The notes: generated by a model not told the origin, from the letters alone. A DNA stretch of 64,000 bases from Aptenodytes patagonicus (GCF_965638725.1 NC_134975.1:2802179-2866178), one strand, 5' to 3'. Shown: positions 1 through 12,800, counted from the first letter of the stretch. Numbers and translations are program-made.

Positions 1-3000
1 GCAGGGCCAGCAAGCCGTCGGAGAAGCGGGTGACGGAGACACTGCGGATATCGCTCAGGCTGAGCACAGTCTTGGGCTGGGCGGCCTTGGGGTCAGCCAG
101 GACCAGGTGCTCGGTGGTAAGCAGCAGCAGGCGTGGGACCGTCTGTGGGCAGGGGGGTCAGTGTGGCCCCACATGCCCTCCCAGTGCAGATGGGGATGGG
201 GAGAGGGCTCACCTTGCCATTGGCTCTGTTCACCTTCCTCACAGTGTCAGCCATCACCAGCTTGTCCTTGGCCACGGCATGGAGCTTCTGGTACTTGGGG
301 TTCTGCGTCAACCCCAGGTACTCACCCTGGAAGGGCTGCTGCAGGCTGGGGACAGAGGCCATCAGCCAGTGCTGCCCTGTGCACTGCCCCCCCCCCCCCC
401 CCCCCCCGCCCCACCAGCCCCCCCCCCGGGCACCTTTTGGAGTAGAGTGTCTTTTTGTCCTTGAAGAGCTCACTGGCGCAGAGCTTGGCCTGCAGCAGGG
501 CCCTGCGCTGTGGCGTCAGCTGCTCCCGGTACTTCTTGCACTGCCGAGGGAGGGGGTGATTCGGTGCCACCGAAGACCCCTGGCGGGGGCTGGCACAGAG
601 AGATGCAAGGTCCCAACCGGAGCCCCCCCGCCTCCCCATCCCCCCCCCGCTCCCACCTTCCAGCGGTAGAAGATGCTCCTCAGCTCCTGGTTGGCGGCAG
701 CCAGGAACTTGTATGGCGTGGGGGGCCAGGTCCGGTCCATCACTGACAGCGGTGGAAGGTTCCTCCTCAGCCCCACCAGGAACTTCTGCACCTGGGGGTG
801 GCAACACGATGGGGGGTTGGGACGGTGCCCAGGCCAGCCCCGGGGGCAGGGGGCTGGGAAGGTGCCATGACCCCTCTCCCCCCAGCCCCGCTCACCAGCC
901 GCCGGTAGATGAAGTTGGCCAGGCGGGCGCTGGCCCCGGAGCGGAAATACCTCCTGTACGCCCTGCGGACCTGCCGGAGATGGCCGTCAGTGGTGGCAGT
1001 GGTGGGGATGCGGGACCTCACCGCCCTCCCGCTGCCAGCCCCTGCGGGACATGGGTGTCCCTCCCCCCTGTCCCCATTTGGCCCCAGCAGAGAGGACAGC
1101 TGCTCCAGTCTGATAGGGTGGGCAGGAGCCAGCGTGGGCAGACAGACAGACAGCCCTGGACACAGCGGCATGGACAGCAGGACAGAGGCAGCGGGTAGGG
1201 TGCGCGGCCCTGTGGTGGGGCTGGCCCCGTTACCTGGTACCCTCTCCAGTAAGCGGCGATGGTGGTGGCAGCCGCACGACGGTGGCACTGGGACTTCAGC
1301 TCCTGGAGGAGCCGGCGAGACTGCGGGAGGTGAGAGCCCAGGGAGCCCGAGGCGGGGAGAGACCGACACAGATAGGGAGCGAGAGGAAGAGAGGCAGGAG
1401 AGAGGAAGGAGAGAAGGACGGAAGACAGGGAGAGATGAGTCTGGTCCCACCATGGGGCACGAGGGGCCCCTGGCCCCTCCCCGCTGTGCATCCCTCACCC
1501 CACTGCCCGCGCTGCCCATGCTGCCTGCACTAGGAGATCTGCCGGCCCTGGCCAGTGGCCCCGGGGTGCCCAGCCCTCACCTTCCAGCCCCGTGCATACG
1601 CCTGGATGATCAGTGCTGACCGCTTCATCTGCTTGTATTTGTTCTTTTGCTGTGGTGGGGAGAGGTGGGGTGAGCCAGGGGGCCCTGCCCAGGGGGTGAG
1701 GGATGGGCAGGGGAAGCGTGGCTGGGACCCCGCCTTCCTCACCATGTGGCCCCGGAACCAGGCAGAGATGATGATCTGGCTCTTGCGCATCAGCTGGTAC
1801 TGGGTCCGACACCGCCAGCCCCGAAACGTCTTCTGGATGAGGGTGGCAAGTTGGGCCACGCGCTCCTGGCGCCGCCTCTCCAGGTCGAAGAGCTGGGGAC
1901 AGCCAGGGCGAGCGCTGGGATGCCGAGCTGCCTCCAGGGGCTGCAGCGTCACCCAGGAGCCCCTGGGATGGGCTTGGGGCTGCCAACCGGGCGAGGGGAC
2001 CCGTGGGGCTGGCACACGCTCTGGGTCAGGCCCTGCATTCCCCAGCAGCCCAACTGCCCCATAGCGAGGTCCTCCGCTCCCCCATTCCTGGACTCACGGT
2101 GTGTGGTGAGCGGATGAAGATCTTGGTGTGGCCGAACGCCAGCTCCTCGGGGGGGAACGCCAGCTCCGCCAGCAGCACCTTGGCCCCCTCCCTGCACCAT
2201 GGCAGGAGACGAGGCTGGTCAGAGCCTCCGCAGACCCTGGGCCAGGGGGCTGCCAGACACGTCCATGGTCTGGCCCAGCCCCGTACCTGTCACTGCCGGC
2301 CCAGCGGGGCCAGGTCCGGGGGCTGAGCATCTTGTAGCGCTCCAGGAAGAGGCCGTAGAGCTGGCGGAAGGCATAGCCTGCCCGCCGCACCCGCACGTTC
2401 TCCATCAGCCCCAGGTACCGGATCTGCGCCAGCACCAGCTCTGGCGTGAAGAGCATTGCTGTTTTGGTCTCGTTGGGTTTGATGCACCTGGGGAGGGCAG
2501 CGGTGGGCTGGGGGGGTCCCGCTGGCACCAGAGACAGGGCCGGAGCTCCCTCCCAGGGCTGGTACCTGATGTAGTTGGGGTTCTTGGAATAGAGGTTCTT
2601 CATCAGCGTTGCTACTGAGGCCTTGAACTGGAAGCCTGCGGTGGGGGGCAGCTTGAGGGAGACCCTCTGGGGGTCTCCCTCAGGGAAGAGGGAGCGCAGC
2701 AGTGTGTGCTGGGCGGCCCACATGGCCTGCGAGAGGTCGCGGAAGAGCAGGTCGTTGTTCTTCTCAATGAAGCCTGTCACGTTGTAGGTCACCTGGGCAC
2801 AGGAGTGGGGTCAGTGCTCAGCGGGTGCCTGGGGCGGCCGCACTCGGGGAGGGAGGAGGGAGCAAGCGGGTTACGGTTCAGTGTCTCCATGCCCATTCCC
2901 AGTCCAGCCCCACATCACCCATGCAAAGCTGGGAAGAGAACCCAGGGGTCCTGGCTGCCCCCAGTGGGGCCAGGGCTGCAAGTGCCAGCGGGTGCCCGCG

Positions 3001-6000
3001 GCTGCTGGCGGACCTTGCCAGCATAGTGGTGGATGCGGAAGCATTGTGGTGGCAGGCTGGCGTCCATGACGTGCCGGGCGTTCTGGGTCTCCTTGCTCTC
3101 ATAGTGCTTGTGGGTGGCGAAGAGCTGGTTCAGCTTGGTGAGGAAGGTATCCTCGTTGACCACTCCGGGCCGCAGGCACTCCTCATCCAGCATGGCCAGG
3201 ATTCCGCACTTGCTCTGCACCATGATGGACAACGTCACCCCAAACCAGCCCTGTCCCTGAGCAGCGGCTCCATCGAACCGGGGCTGCTCCAGGCTCTGCT
3301 CAGCCCAAATTCGTGCAGGGTGCAATGCGGGGGAGCTGGGACCCTGACCCGGGCCCCTGGCACAAGGGGGCAACTCACGTTCTCGATCAAGTTGCAGATG
3401 ATGCTGTTGTCGAAAAACTCCACTGGGGTCCACTGGATGCCCTGGGAGCAGACAGGGGTCAGACGCACGGACCCCTGGACACATGGCGCATGGACCCTGC
3501 CCCACGGACAGCCCCCAGCTGATGTGGGGCAGGAACCGGATGCCTGGCCACGGGAACGGGGATCCTGAATCCCTCCCTGCCTTCCTGCTATTGAATCTGC
3601 TCCCGGCAGGGAGCGGGGGGAGGGAGGGACATGCTGTGGAGCTGTCTTTGGCACTTCCCCATCCCTGGGGGGCCAAGGCTCCTTGGGGCCATGCTCTGCA
3701 CAGGCAGAGGGGCCACATCCAGCCTGACTGGCACAGGCAGGGGGTACCTCTCGGACGTATTCCTCCTGCTCCTCCTTCAGGGTCATCAGGATGAAGATCT
3801 GCTGCAGCTTCTCATTGCAGTAGTTGATGATGAACTGCTCAAAGCCGTTGTCCTGCAAGAGAAGGGTCCTGCGTGGCAGGTCATGCCCGAGCCCCCGGCC
3901 CTGCCCCACGTCCCACCTGCTGCTCCTGGCTCCCCCCCAGCAGCAGGATGGGGCTGGGTGGGCCCTGCACTCGCCTGGAAGATCTCAAAGCCATAGATGT
4001 CCAGGACACCCATCACCTTCCTCTGCTTGCCCGGCTTCACCTGGGGAGACACCGGGGTGCTGAGCTGTGTCCTGGCCCTGTGTGGGGTGGGGCTCTGGGG
4101 CCTGTCACCCTGGGCGCTCACCTGGATGCTGGTGTTGATGCGGTTCACCAGCCAGTCGAAGAGGCGGCTGTAGATGTTCTTGGCCAGTGCGTCCCGGCCG
4201 TAGTAGCCCTGGGGAGAGGGGCGAGGAGCTCATGCCGGCTCCTGGGGGGCTGCCAGGCCCCCAGCAGGGGACGGTCCCACTCACCTGGGGGACGCTGAGG
4301 GTGGTGAGCACTGCCTCGTCCCGCGCCTTTACGGTGCGGGAGCACAGCGCCCGCTCTAACATGCTGGGGTCCAGCCCGATCAGCTCGCAGATCTCCTGCA
4401 GCTCTGCACGGGGAGGCAGCGGTGCTCAGGCCGAGCAGGGGCCACCCCACCCCCCCCCCGGGCCCATCCCTGTCCCTGTCCCTACCCTGCGGCTCAGCGA
4501 TGCTGCAGGCCTCCATCCCACTGGACTGGTAGTTGCTGCTCAGCTGCACGTTGCCCAGCTTGAGCACCACAGCTGTCACCTCCAGCAGCGCCGTCACCTC
4601 GGTGGGCGAGAAGCCTATGACCCTCATGGCATCCTGGGGACGGACAGAGGCAGCTCAGGAGGCTGGCAACAGCCCCAGGGTGTTTTGGAGGGGGGGGTGT
4701 CACAGCTTCCTGGCCTCCCAGGCCCCAGCCAGCAGTACCTGCATGGCGCGGAAGTTGGCCGCGTCATCCATGCCGGGCAGGCCAGAGCTCTCCCGGTTCA
4801 GGTAGCTGTAGTGCCGGCAGTCCTGGCGGAGCTTCAGCTGCTCTGGGTGGGGAGGAGGCTGCTCAGCCATGGCCCCTCCCGGCCCCCCTCCACCCCCCGT
4901 GCTGGGGTCCTGGACCTACGGAGCAGCTGCGCTGAGCCCCCGGCCAGGAGCTGGTAGAAGATGTGGAAGTTCCTCTCGCCCTTCACATGCCGGACGATGC
5001 GGGATTTCTCCAGCAGGTCTGCAGGCAGGGGTCGGTGTCACCGGGGCATGTGGGGTGGGACCCCCTGGGACGGGCGATTGGTACTCACAGTTGCTAATGA
5101 CCCCTCCCAGGGGCTCCCCCTTGAAGTCAAACTCCACGTCCATGTACTTGCCCTGAGGGACGGGGCTGGGGTCAGGGCAGGGGGACCCTGTGGGGGAGCA
5201 GCAGCTCCACTCCCCATGTACCTGTCCCCATCCCCTGCTGTGCCTCCAGCCCCATCAGGGTCCACGTGGCCCCAGCAGGGTCCGGCCCACGGGATGCGGC
5301 TCCACCATCCCACTTCCCCAGTCACTCACGAATCTGGAGGAGTTGTCATTGCGGACAGTCTTGGCGTTTCCAAAGGCTGTGGGGGGAGGATGGGGTTACA
5401 GTGTGGTCCAGGGGGAGCTGTGCTGAGCCCTGGGATGGGCACAGGGTGCGAGGTGTGGGTGCTTACCCTCCAGTACGGGATTGGACTGGAGGAGCTGCTC
5501 CTTCACCTTGTCCACCTCCTCCCCTTTGCTGCACACGGCCGCCACGTAGGACATCACCAGCTTGCTGGCCTCTGTGAGTGAGGGGCCATGGGTGCCAGGG
5601 CTAGAGGTGCCGGGGCCATGCCTGCCCATCCCGCGAGCCTCTCACAGCCCTGTGAGCGCCTGGCAGCAGCCCCAGCTCTACCTGTCTTGCCGGCCCCACT
5701 CTCGCCAGTGATGAGGATGCACTGGTCCCTGTCCCGATCCCGGAGCGAGCGGTAGGCATCGTCAGCGATAGCATAGCTGGGGGCGGCGAGGAGGAATTAG
5801 AAGGGGGCTGGAGGGGTCCAGGGGCTTCAGGAAATGCCAAGAGCCCCTGTTGTGGCTTTAAGGCTGCCCGAGTGGACTCCCCCACACCCCGAAGCCTCGG
5901 GCTTGCCCGTGGGTGAAGCCCTTAGCAGGATCCAGGGGGACTGAGGGCACCTCAGGGCTGTCGGGCTCCCCATGCTCACATGTGGGGCTTCACAGCAAAG

Positions 6001-6379
6001 AAGTTGCAGTTGTGGTACTCCTGCACCTTCTCGGGGGTGTAGATGGGCAGGGACCGGTAGGGGTTCACTGAGATCACCACGTTCCCGATGTACGTCTGCA
6101 GGCAAGCAGGACGGCGTGGGTGCAGGGCTGGGAGGACCCAGCCCAGATCCTGTGCTCTCCCCTGCTCCCCACCCCAAAGCCTGTACCCTGCTCCCCATCC
6201 CAGACCCCATACCCTGCTCCCCATCCCAGACCCCATGCCCCCGGCCCAGTGCCCACGTAGATGTCACTGCGGCGGAAGCGCTCCTGCAGGGTGTGGAGCA
6301 GCGAATTCTCAGTGAGCGGGTCCAGCAGCACCAGGTCCCCGACCGCTGCGGCATCCAGCAGCGAGGTGGTGGCTTCCAT
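1..6379 (-). CDS. MYO1A: MYO1A, brush-border myosin-I heavy chain (3' end outside window)
   Basis: Actin motor that links the microvillar actin core to the plasma membrane in enterocytes. Coding exons in transcript order: 6257-6379, 5980-6095, 5682-5776, 5467-5571, 5330-5376, 5089-5152, 4920-5018, 4739-4842, 4486-4633, 4285-4403, 4122-4208, 3975-4040, 3748-3852, 3379-3441, 3014-3214, 2566-2792, 2287-2487, 2098-2191, 1743-1892, 1581-1649, 1234-1320, 896-970, 657-791, 434-540, 213-345, 1-142 (cut by the window edge). All joins keep frame. Visible motifs: P-loop GESGAGKT (residues 104-111), switch I NDNSSRF (156-162), switch II DIYGFE (383-388), four IQ segments (about 702-800) and the start of the basic TH1 lipid-binding domain with [14 protein letters not shown]1B was considered; the tail ([20 protein letters not shown]) and the neighbour NEMP1 favour MYO1A. 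The intron between 4040-3975 and 3852-3748 has a GC donor. A likely 3' splice acceptor sits just upstream of the ATG (exon edge 6400), so the first exon is probably non-coding. Confidence 0.95.
387..407. repeat. poly(C) run of 21 in a MYO1A intron
   Basis: Uninterrupted run of 21 C on the + strand (G on the MYO1A sense strand), between the exons at 213-345 and 434-540. It could form a G-quadruplex in the pre-mRNA. Run length in assemblies is often unreliable. Confidence 0.9.
1234..1320 (-). CDS. MYO1A: MYO1A 29-codon IQ cassette exon
   Basis: An 87-nt exon of phase 0-0 that adds an extra IQ (calmodulin/light-chain binding) segment; its core reads [11 protein letters not shown]. Leaving it out joins ...ARGWK to [10 protein letters not shown] and keeps frame, giving the three-IQ arrangement known from mammalian MYO1A. 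From memory of the literature, chicken brush-border myosin I has an isoform with a 29-residue calmodulin-binding insert; length and position match. The segment also resembles the extra, alternatively spliced IQ exons of MYO1B. Splice sites look good on both sides (acceptor ...cccgcag, donor gtaacg). Whether it is skipped in this species cannot be read from DNA. Confidence 0.85.
6185..6236. repeat. two-copy 26-bp tandem repeat in MYO1A intron
   Basis: Two identical 26-bp copies (6185-6210 and 6211-6236), beginning ACCCTGCTCC and ending AGACCCCAT, preceded by a degraded partial copy. They lie in the intron just after the first coding exon of MYO1A. Confidence 0.85.
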
Positions 6380-6400
6380 GGCCGGGCAGCTCCGGGGCAG

Positions 6401-8254
6401 CTGGGGCAGAGTTGAGGAAGGGGCTGCAGCCCATGGACACGCAGCCCCTTCCCCAAAACACCCCCCCCCGCAGTCCTCAGCAGCCCCTGCACCCCCGAGG
6501 CCCTGGCTGGCCCTCACCCTCGGAGGCTCATAAGGGCCCCACGGAGAGCAGGGTGCCCCAGCACCCAGGGGGCACAGACCCACTGAGATGTATGGCAAGG
6601 CTCGAAGCACCGGCTGAGCCCAGCGCGGGGCAGGGCAGGATGCGGCCCTTGGCCAGCAGGATGCAGCTGAGACCTTGGCTGCTCCCTACCCCTGCCATGC
6701 CCAGCTCCCCCAGGCACTGTGCTGGGGCTGGCAGCCACCGGGGACAGGGGACAAGGCAGCTGCACACCTGCACTGACACAGAGGGCTCCTTCCTGGGGCA
6801 CCCTGGTGCCCAGGACCCCGTGGTGGGGATGGGAGCTCAGGATGCCTCCTGCCCACCGCTGCGGGGGAAGTGGGGGCCCGGCCAGGAAACGTGGACACCT
6901 GGATCCTATTCTTGAGGCAGAGATGAATTCAGCCTCCGCTTCCTCCCTCCTTCCTGGCAGGGGGAAGCTGGGGAGGGGAAGGAACAGGCTCAGGGCTGGG
7001 GGAGCCCAGGCCCCCCCAACAGCCCTGCAGCCAGCAGCACCCAAGGGCTCCCATGAGAGACAGTGCTGCTTTCCCCCCACGCTCCACCGATCCCTCACCT
7101 GTCTTTTACAGAGCAGCCGTGTTCCCTGGGGTGACCTTCACCCTTGCTTTACAGCCCAGGCACAGGGCTGTAAACCCAGCCCCACTTATCGGTGCCCGGG
7201 GAAAGTTCATGAGTGAGGAGGTGGGGAAGGATGGGGCAAACGGGGTGATGGAGACGGCTCCATCAGGAGCTGCCCCACTGGCAGCAGCCTCCAGAGAGGA
7301 TGGCAGAGCCTCCGGTGGGTCCCTGCAGCCTCCCCCTGCACAGGGCACCAGCACCAAGACTCCCGTGCTGCTGGGTGTGGGACCCCAGGGTGAGCACGGG
7401 TGGGAACCAGAGCAAGAGCCCCCTGTGCAGCTCCAGGGCAGCCCTGGGCTCGCCCCAGTCTTCCCCCCGGTGCTGGGTCTCAGAGCTCCCCACGCCCTGT
7501 GGAATGGAGGTCCCCTGGGATGGGGGCTCTGGGGACAGGGCACCCCCGGCCAGCCCTGGGGTGCAGGGGGCTTGGGTGCTTCAGGCTGGTGGCTGGGAGC
7601 AGAGGGGTCCGCAAACTCACCTCCCAGTCCCAGAGCAGCAGCTCCTGGAGTGGCTTCAGCTGGGGCTGCCTGGAAGCCGGCAGGGCTCAGCCCAGCCCAG
7701 CCCAGCCCCCGGTGCTGGCCCGGTCCAGCCCACGGAGGGGCGGGGGGCCGGAGGGACCTCCCTCAGAGCACCACACCTGCTCGCAGACAGGGAAACTGAG
7801 GCACAAAGCACACCAGCCAGCTGGGAAGCAGCCCCAGGCTGCCCACCAGCCCTGCAGGGTCCCAGCCCGGATGGGCTGCTGCTGCCCCACTCCCCACCCC
7901 AGCAGCTCGTAGCAGGAACAAGCAGAGAAAAATCACTTGCAGCCAAGCAAACAAAAGGAGCTTCCTCCCAGGGCTGCGGGAAACCGGGGCAAGGTACAGG
8001 GGCTGGCAGAGCCGGGAGCGCCCAGAGCTGCTCCTGGGGAAGAGGACACCTGCCTGCATCGCAGCCAGGGCAAGACACCTGTGGCCACGGTCAGTCCTGC
8101 CTTTGCTCTGGGGCTGCCACAGGGAACCCGTCACCCAGGGGCCTGTTCTTTGTCCCCCAAGCACCACGCAGCATCCTCAGCAGAGCGAGCTCCCATGGGC
8201 AGAAGAGCCAGAGCCGAGGACGAGCCCCAGGGTCACTGTGGGACAGACAAAAAA
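6401..8254. other. intergenic, MYO1A upstream / NEMP1 downstream
   Basis: About 1.85 kb between the MYO1A start region and the NEMP1 3' end. It should contain the MYO1A first non-coding exon and promoter, but I cannot place them: no convincing TATA box or HNF1/CDX2 cluster was seen. A perfect 10-bp inverted repeat lies at 7148-7174, and a GATA core on the minus strand at about 7186-7191. No coding sequence was recognised. Confidence 0.6.
7148..7174. repeat. perfect inverted repeat, 10-bp arms
   Basis: TTTACAGCCC (7148-7157), 7-nt spacer, GGGCTGTAAA (7165-7174). It could form a short hairpin. It lies about 750 bp upstream of the MYO1A start codon; function unknown. Confidence 0.8.
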
Positions 8255-8271
8255 TACCTACAAAATACATC

Positions 8272-8277
8272 TTTATT
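8272..8277 (-). terminator. NEMP1: NEMP1 distal poly(A) signal AATAAA
   Basis: Minus-strand AATAAA followed by a T-rich stretch and a TTTTGT element, a typical polyadenylation context. It marks the likely main 3' end of NEMP1. Confidence 0.75.
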
Positions 8278-8512
8278 AAAAATATAATCAGTTGTTAACC
8301 ACACAGAGGGGACAGAGGGACACAGTAACAGAGGCTGCTCGCACCAAAGCAGGGAGGAAAGCGCAGCAAGGGCAGGGGAGTAAACCTGGGACAGAAACAA
8401 ACTAATGGCATAAGCTCCGGCAGTGACACAGGGAAGATACAGGCTGGGCTGCGGGAGCCCAGGCCCCGGGCAGCAGAGCAGCCACGGGGCAAGAAGGCTA
8501 CCGGAGGGCAGC

Positions 8513-8518
8513 TTTATT
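8513..8518 (-). terminator. NEMP1: NEMP1 proximal poly(A) signal AATAAA
   Basis: A second minus-strand AATAAA 240 bp upstream of the distal one, a candidate alternative polyadenylation site. The downstream region is less T-rich than at the distal site. Confidence 0.5.
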
Positions 8519-9861
8519 GCTTAGAAAGTTGCATAGATTGGGGCATTCCCTCCAGCTTTGTGCTTCGACAAGGCCGAGGACCTGTGGTGCTGAGCTGGCT
8601 GCCAGGGAGCAGAGCCCCCTCCCCAGCATGGGGAGTGGGAACACAGGCAGGGCCATTCCCTGCCCGCACCAGCCGGGAGAGGAGCACAGTGGGGATGGGT
8701 CCCATGTTACAGCAGGTTAAGGGTGGAGGGCACCAGCTTCAAGGGGACAGGGAGCTGCCAGCGCCTAACTGCCAGGGAGGAGGAAGCACATCCACACTCA
8801 TCCTCAGCCCAGAGACTGCCTGGCAGACAGAGGTGCAGGGAGAGGGAGGCTGAGCATGGCCTCCACCACATCACAGCAGCCAGGGGGAGCGGGGGGAGCA
8901 CGTGGGGCACCAAGCAGACTTCAAGCCTGCCTTCTCCCGAGCTCTGCAACATGCACACGGATGGGCCAGCCAAGCTGCGTCTCCGCCAGGGAGGCGCTGG
9001 GTTTTTTGGTATCCACACAAGACTTAAGCCAAGGCAGAGGCACAGCCCAACCATCTGGAGCCCTCTGGCATCTTTGGTAACAGCAGGAAGAGGAGGAGCA
9101 GGTCACCTGCTGCCCGCTCCCTCCCCACAGCAGCCTGGCAGCAGGCAGATGCTGAGCACGCAGGTACTGGTGGGACAGGTCCAAAGTTCCTCTCGTGCAC
9201 ATCACCCTCACAGGCACCTGCACGCAAGACAGACCTTTTGCTCTGTCTCCACCCCGGCAGGCAGAGACACTCCCGGCAGAGCCAGGATGCCCGGCAGCCC
9301 AGAGGCAGCAGGGTGGGGAAGAGGGGCTCCCATCTGCTGGCCACAGCAGCAGTGCTGAGGGATGGGGCTCAGGGTGCTCGCAGGAGACAGGTCAGCACCC
9401 ACACCTGGGGAGGAGGTCCCTGCCTCTATGATTCACACACTGGGAGCTCACAAGCACCCACACCAAAAGTCAGGGTGGCTCCAGTCCACCTTCAGACAGG
9501 ACCAGCGTCCCACATCTTGTCAGCAGTGCAGACCTCGCCTGTCCTGCGGTCCCCAGCCAGGACCAGCTCCCTGCATCTCCCCTGCCAACACCCAGGGCTG
9601 TGCTGACAGAAGCTTTCGTGCTTTAGCCTGGCAGGAGCTGCCTGGGGAAGATAAGGGTGTCAGCCCCCCTTGTCCTTCCACCAGGCTCTGCTGCAGAGTT
9701 CACGGCAGCCCAGCTTGGGGTGGGACTGGGGGTGCTGGGAGCAGATAACACCAGCTCTCCCTGGCAAACAGGGCTTCTTTGTGCTCCACAGGTGTCAGGG
9801 CAGTGAGGAAGCAGCAGCAGCAGTTCTGCCCCTCATCTCTGTGGGTCTGGGGTAGCTGACC

Positions 9862-12800
9862 TCAATCAGCATCCAGGTGGTTGTGGAAGTAACTCATGTG
9901 ACTCCTGTTAAAGGAGTCATCCTCCTCCTCCTCCTCCTCAAAGAGCTGGTCCTCAAGGAAGATGCCGCCCAGGCCGTACTCCTGCTCATGGACAGAGACC
10001 TCGTTGGGGGTGACATGACAGGCGCCACCCACAAAGTCAGCAAACCTGGGAATAAGTCACAAAGAAGCATGTTGTGCACGCATGCCTGGCAGCCTCCTGC
10101 GAGGCCCTGGCACGCAAGGAGCTAGGGCGAAGTGTTTCAGTGCCAGGACTCAGTGTTATCTGTCCTTCCCCTGTGGCACACCCTGCTTCCACACACCATG
10201 GACCTTCTGTGCCTCCTTCTCCCTATCTCTAAAGCCAGAAGTGACAGCACAGAGTGACCCCAGGCTTTCAGAAGCACATGGAGACGCAGGTCAGCCACCC
10301 TGAACACACTGCTAAGGGACATTACCTCTTGGGAGACTGGATGCGGGAGACTGCAGTCCAGGCAGAGAAATCTGGGCTTCTGCAGTAGCTTCGAAGCTCC
10401 TCGAGGGCCTTGCGCGTCTCCACCTCACCCTGGACCCGGTACTCCTCCTCTGTCAGCAGGCGAGGTGGGCTCGGCCCGAGCCTGGCACTCTGTACTCTCC
10501 TGCCAGCAGAGTAGCACCAGTTACTGCCCACCCAGCCGGGGCAGGACCCCCAGTACGGGCCCAGCTCCCAGGGCAGCTGGGTCAGAGCTGGCAGTGGGAG
10601 GAACAGAGCATGTCCCTCCGGCCTCCGCTCCTCGCTCCCAAGGGAGGCTCCCAGCCACAAGGAGAAGCAGGGCACTCTCCCGCACCAACCTCAGGGAGAA
10701 GGGACACAACTCTCCCACTATACCCACCCCAGCCCCAAACCCCAGTGAAAATGCCGTGGTTCTGCGACATAGGCTCCATCTAGCAGCTCGCCCAGGCCTG
10801 GCAATGGATGGGAATCAGGAGCAAGCAGAGGTGCTTGCAGCCCTCACCTGTAGGCAGCGAAGACCCACTGCATGGGGTAGTCCAGGTTCTTGGTGCAGAC
10901 AGCGATGACCACCAAGGCCAAGGCAATGGGATGGATCTGGATGCCTGAGTACATCAGCAGCAAGCCCAGGAGCTGCAGGGCCCAGGAGAGGAGGTTGATG
11001 CTGCGCTCGTTCTCCAGCGGGCCATACCTGTAGCACACGCCGAAGCTCATGAAGCCCACGAGCAGCAGGTAGCCTGCAGGAGAGCAGAGGGATCGGGCAG
11101 GCACGAACCAGCGGGCTCAGTCTGTCTGACAGAAGCCAGCTGAGCAGCATCTGCCAGGGCTGCAGTTAAATCTGACACTGGAGCCCGCCTCTCTCAGGGG
11201 CATGAGGGCAGCGTCTGCAGCAACGAGGTGGGCAGGAAGCCTCAGTATTTTCCACCAGCACGTTGCAGCTCCAGTAGGAGACACGCAGACTGGTGAACTG
11301 GCGAGTCCGAAGGGCTTATACCTACCTAGGAGGTACTGCCAGTAAGACTTGCAGATCTCCCGTAGGTTCTTGAAGATCAGCTGAAGCAGGTACAGGGAAA
11401 ACGACCAGCCTCCTACCAGCAGGAAATAAACAGGATTTTTCTAGGAGAGGAGATGGGAAATTCAAGGCAGGCAGTGGGCAGCCATGGCTACCTCCCCCCA
11501 GCTACCAAGTGTTGCTCCATGTAAAGCCAGACCCACAACCCAGTACCCCAAGGCCATGTACTCCACCACTCTCACCAGAACAACCATACAGGTGTAGAAA
11601 GGGCTACTGCTGCAAGGTCTCTCACCTCCAGACAGCCTGACACTCACCTTGGGCATGACCTTGGACATCATGTAGACAAGGATGAGCAGCGAGGCCAGCA
11701 AGCCAAAACTAATCCCGGCTGAGTAGTAGAAGAGTTGGCTTCTGTAGAGATCACACATGTGTACAAGGTATTTTACAGCTCATGGATGCCTGTGCACAAA
11801 CACACCTGCTGGGAGCAACCCCCTGAGAGCCTGCAGGCTGTAGAGCCAACCAGGCACTGCCCACCCAACCCTCCTTATCCCCAGCTCATAGAGGAAAGGA
11901 GGTGACTCACCTGCTCAGCATGTCCCCACAGAAGAACAACAAGAGGCCCAGAAAGAAAACCAGGAACAGTTTAGGGTCAAAGCCTGGAAAGAGAGCGAGT
12001 CCGGGTTGAGAGGAACCCTGGCATGGTACCCTCCGGGTTGAGTTCCAGCCTGCCATGTGGTCACAAGGACAGGAAAGGGGCAGCATCCCAGGTGAACCTC
12101 CAACAAGTGCCCTAAATTCCCCCACTTTATATCCCATGGACGAAGACACGCTTCCCTCTGCAGGCCCATTTTCCTTCCCAAGGAAGGACCAGCCCTGCTG
12201 GCCCCCAGACCATGAGCTCGCTTGGCCACCTCCTTGTTGCCCCCTTGAGAGCGCCAGCACAGGCAGACCCACCTCCCACCCCAGGAGCCCCCACCACAGA
12301 GGAGACATACGTCGGAAGAGGACGATGCAGTATGTGGTGTTAGCCTCCAGCAGCTCAACCTTCAGGCAGGTTTTGTTGCTGTAGAGATCCACGTAGATGC
12401 TGGTGTCGTTGAGCTTCTCCTTCAGGAAGGAGAAAATGACGTTCCACATGTTGAACTCCTCTAGCTCCTCCTCGCTGTCCACCTGGGTGACTCGGATCAT
12501 CCTGCTGCTGTTGACCCGGATCTGCACAGAGGAGGAAAGCAAACGGGGGCACGGCCACAGCTGCCAGAGGGGCTTGGCCCAGCCAGACCCGGGAGGACCT
12601 GCCTTCGCCTCTCACCTGCATCCTGGTCCATATGTCGTGCCATTGTGGGATGTGTGTGTTGGTGTAGCAGAAGTGATGAGAAACTGAGCGATTGTACGCT
12701 TGGCCCTCATGGAGCGGGATGACCGACTCCCTGGCATCTGTGCAACACAGAGCAGAGGAAAGGGATTCAGCAATGCAGACCAAACGCAAGGCCCCTTTTC

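Larger units (their letters stand above)
8255..9861 (-). other. NEMP1: NEMP1 3' untranslated region
   Basis: About 1.6 kb from the NEMP1 stop codon to the distal poly(A) signal. Two AATAAA signals on the minus strand (8513-8518 and 8272-8277) suggest a shorter and a longer 3'UTR form. The exact cleavage site is estimated at 10-20 nt past the distal signal. Confidence 0.7.

Noticed and set aside
1-6379. Assignment of the first gene to MYO1B
   Set aside because: The extra IQ exon resembles MYO1B, but the tail sequence and the position next to NEMP1-NAB2-STAT6-LRP1 fit MYO1A.
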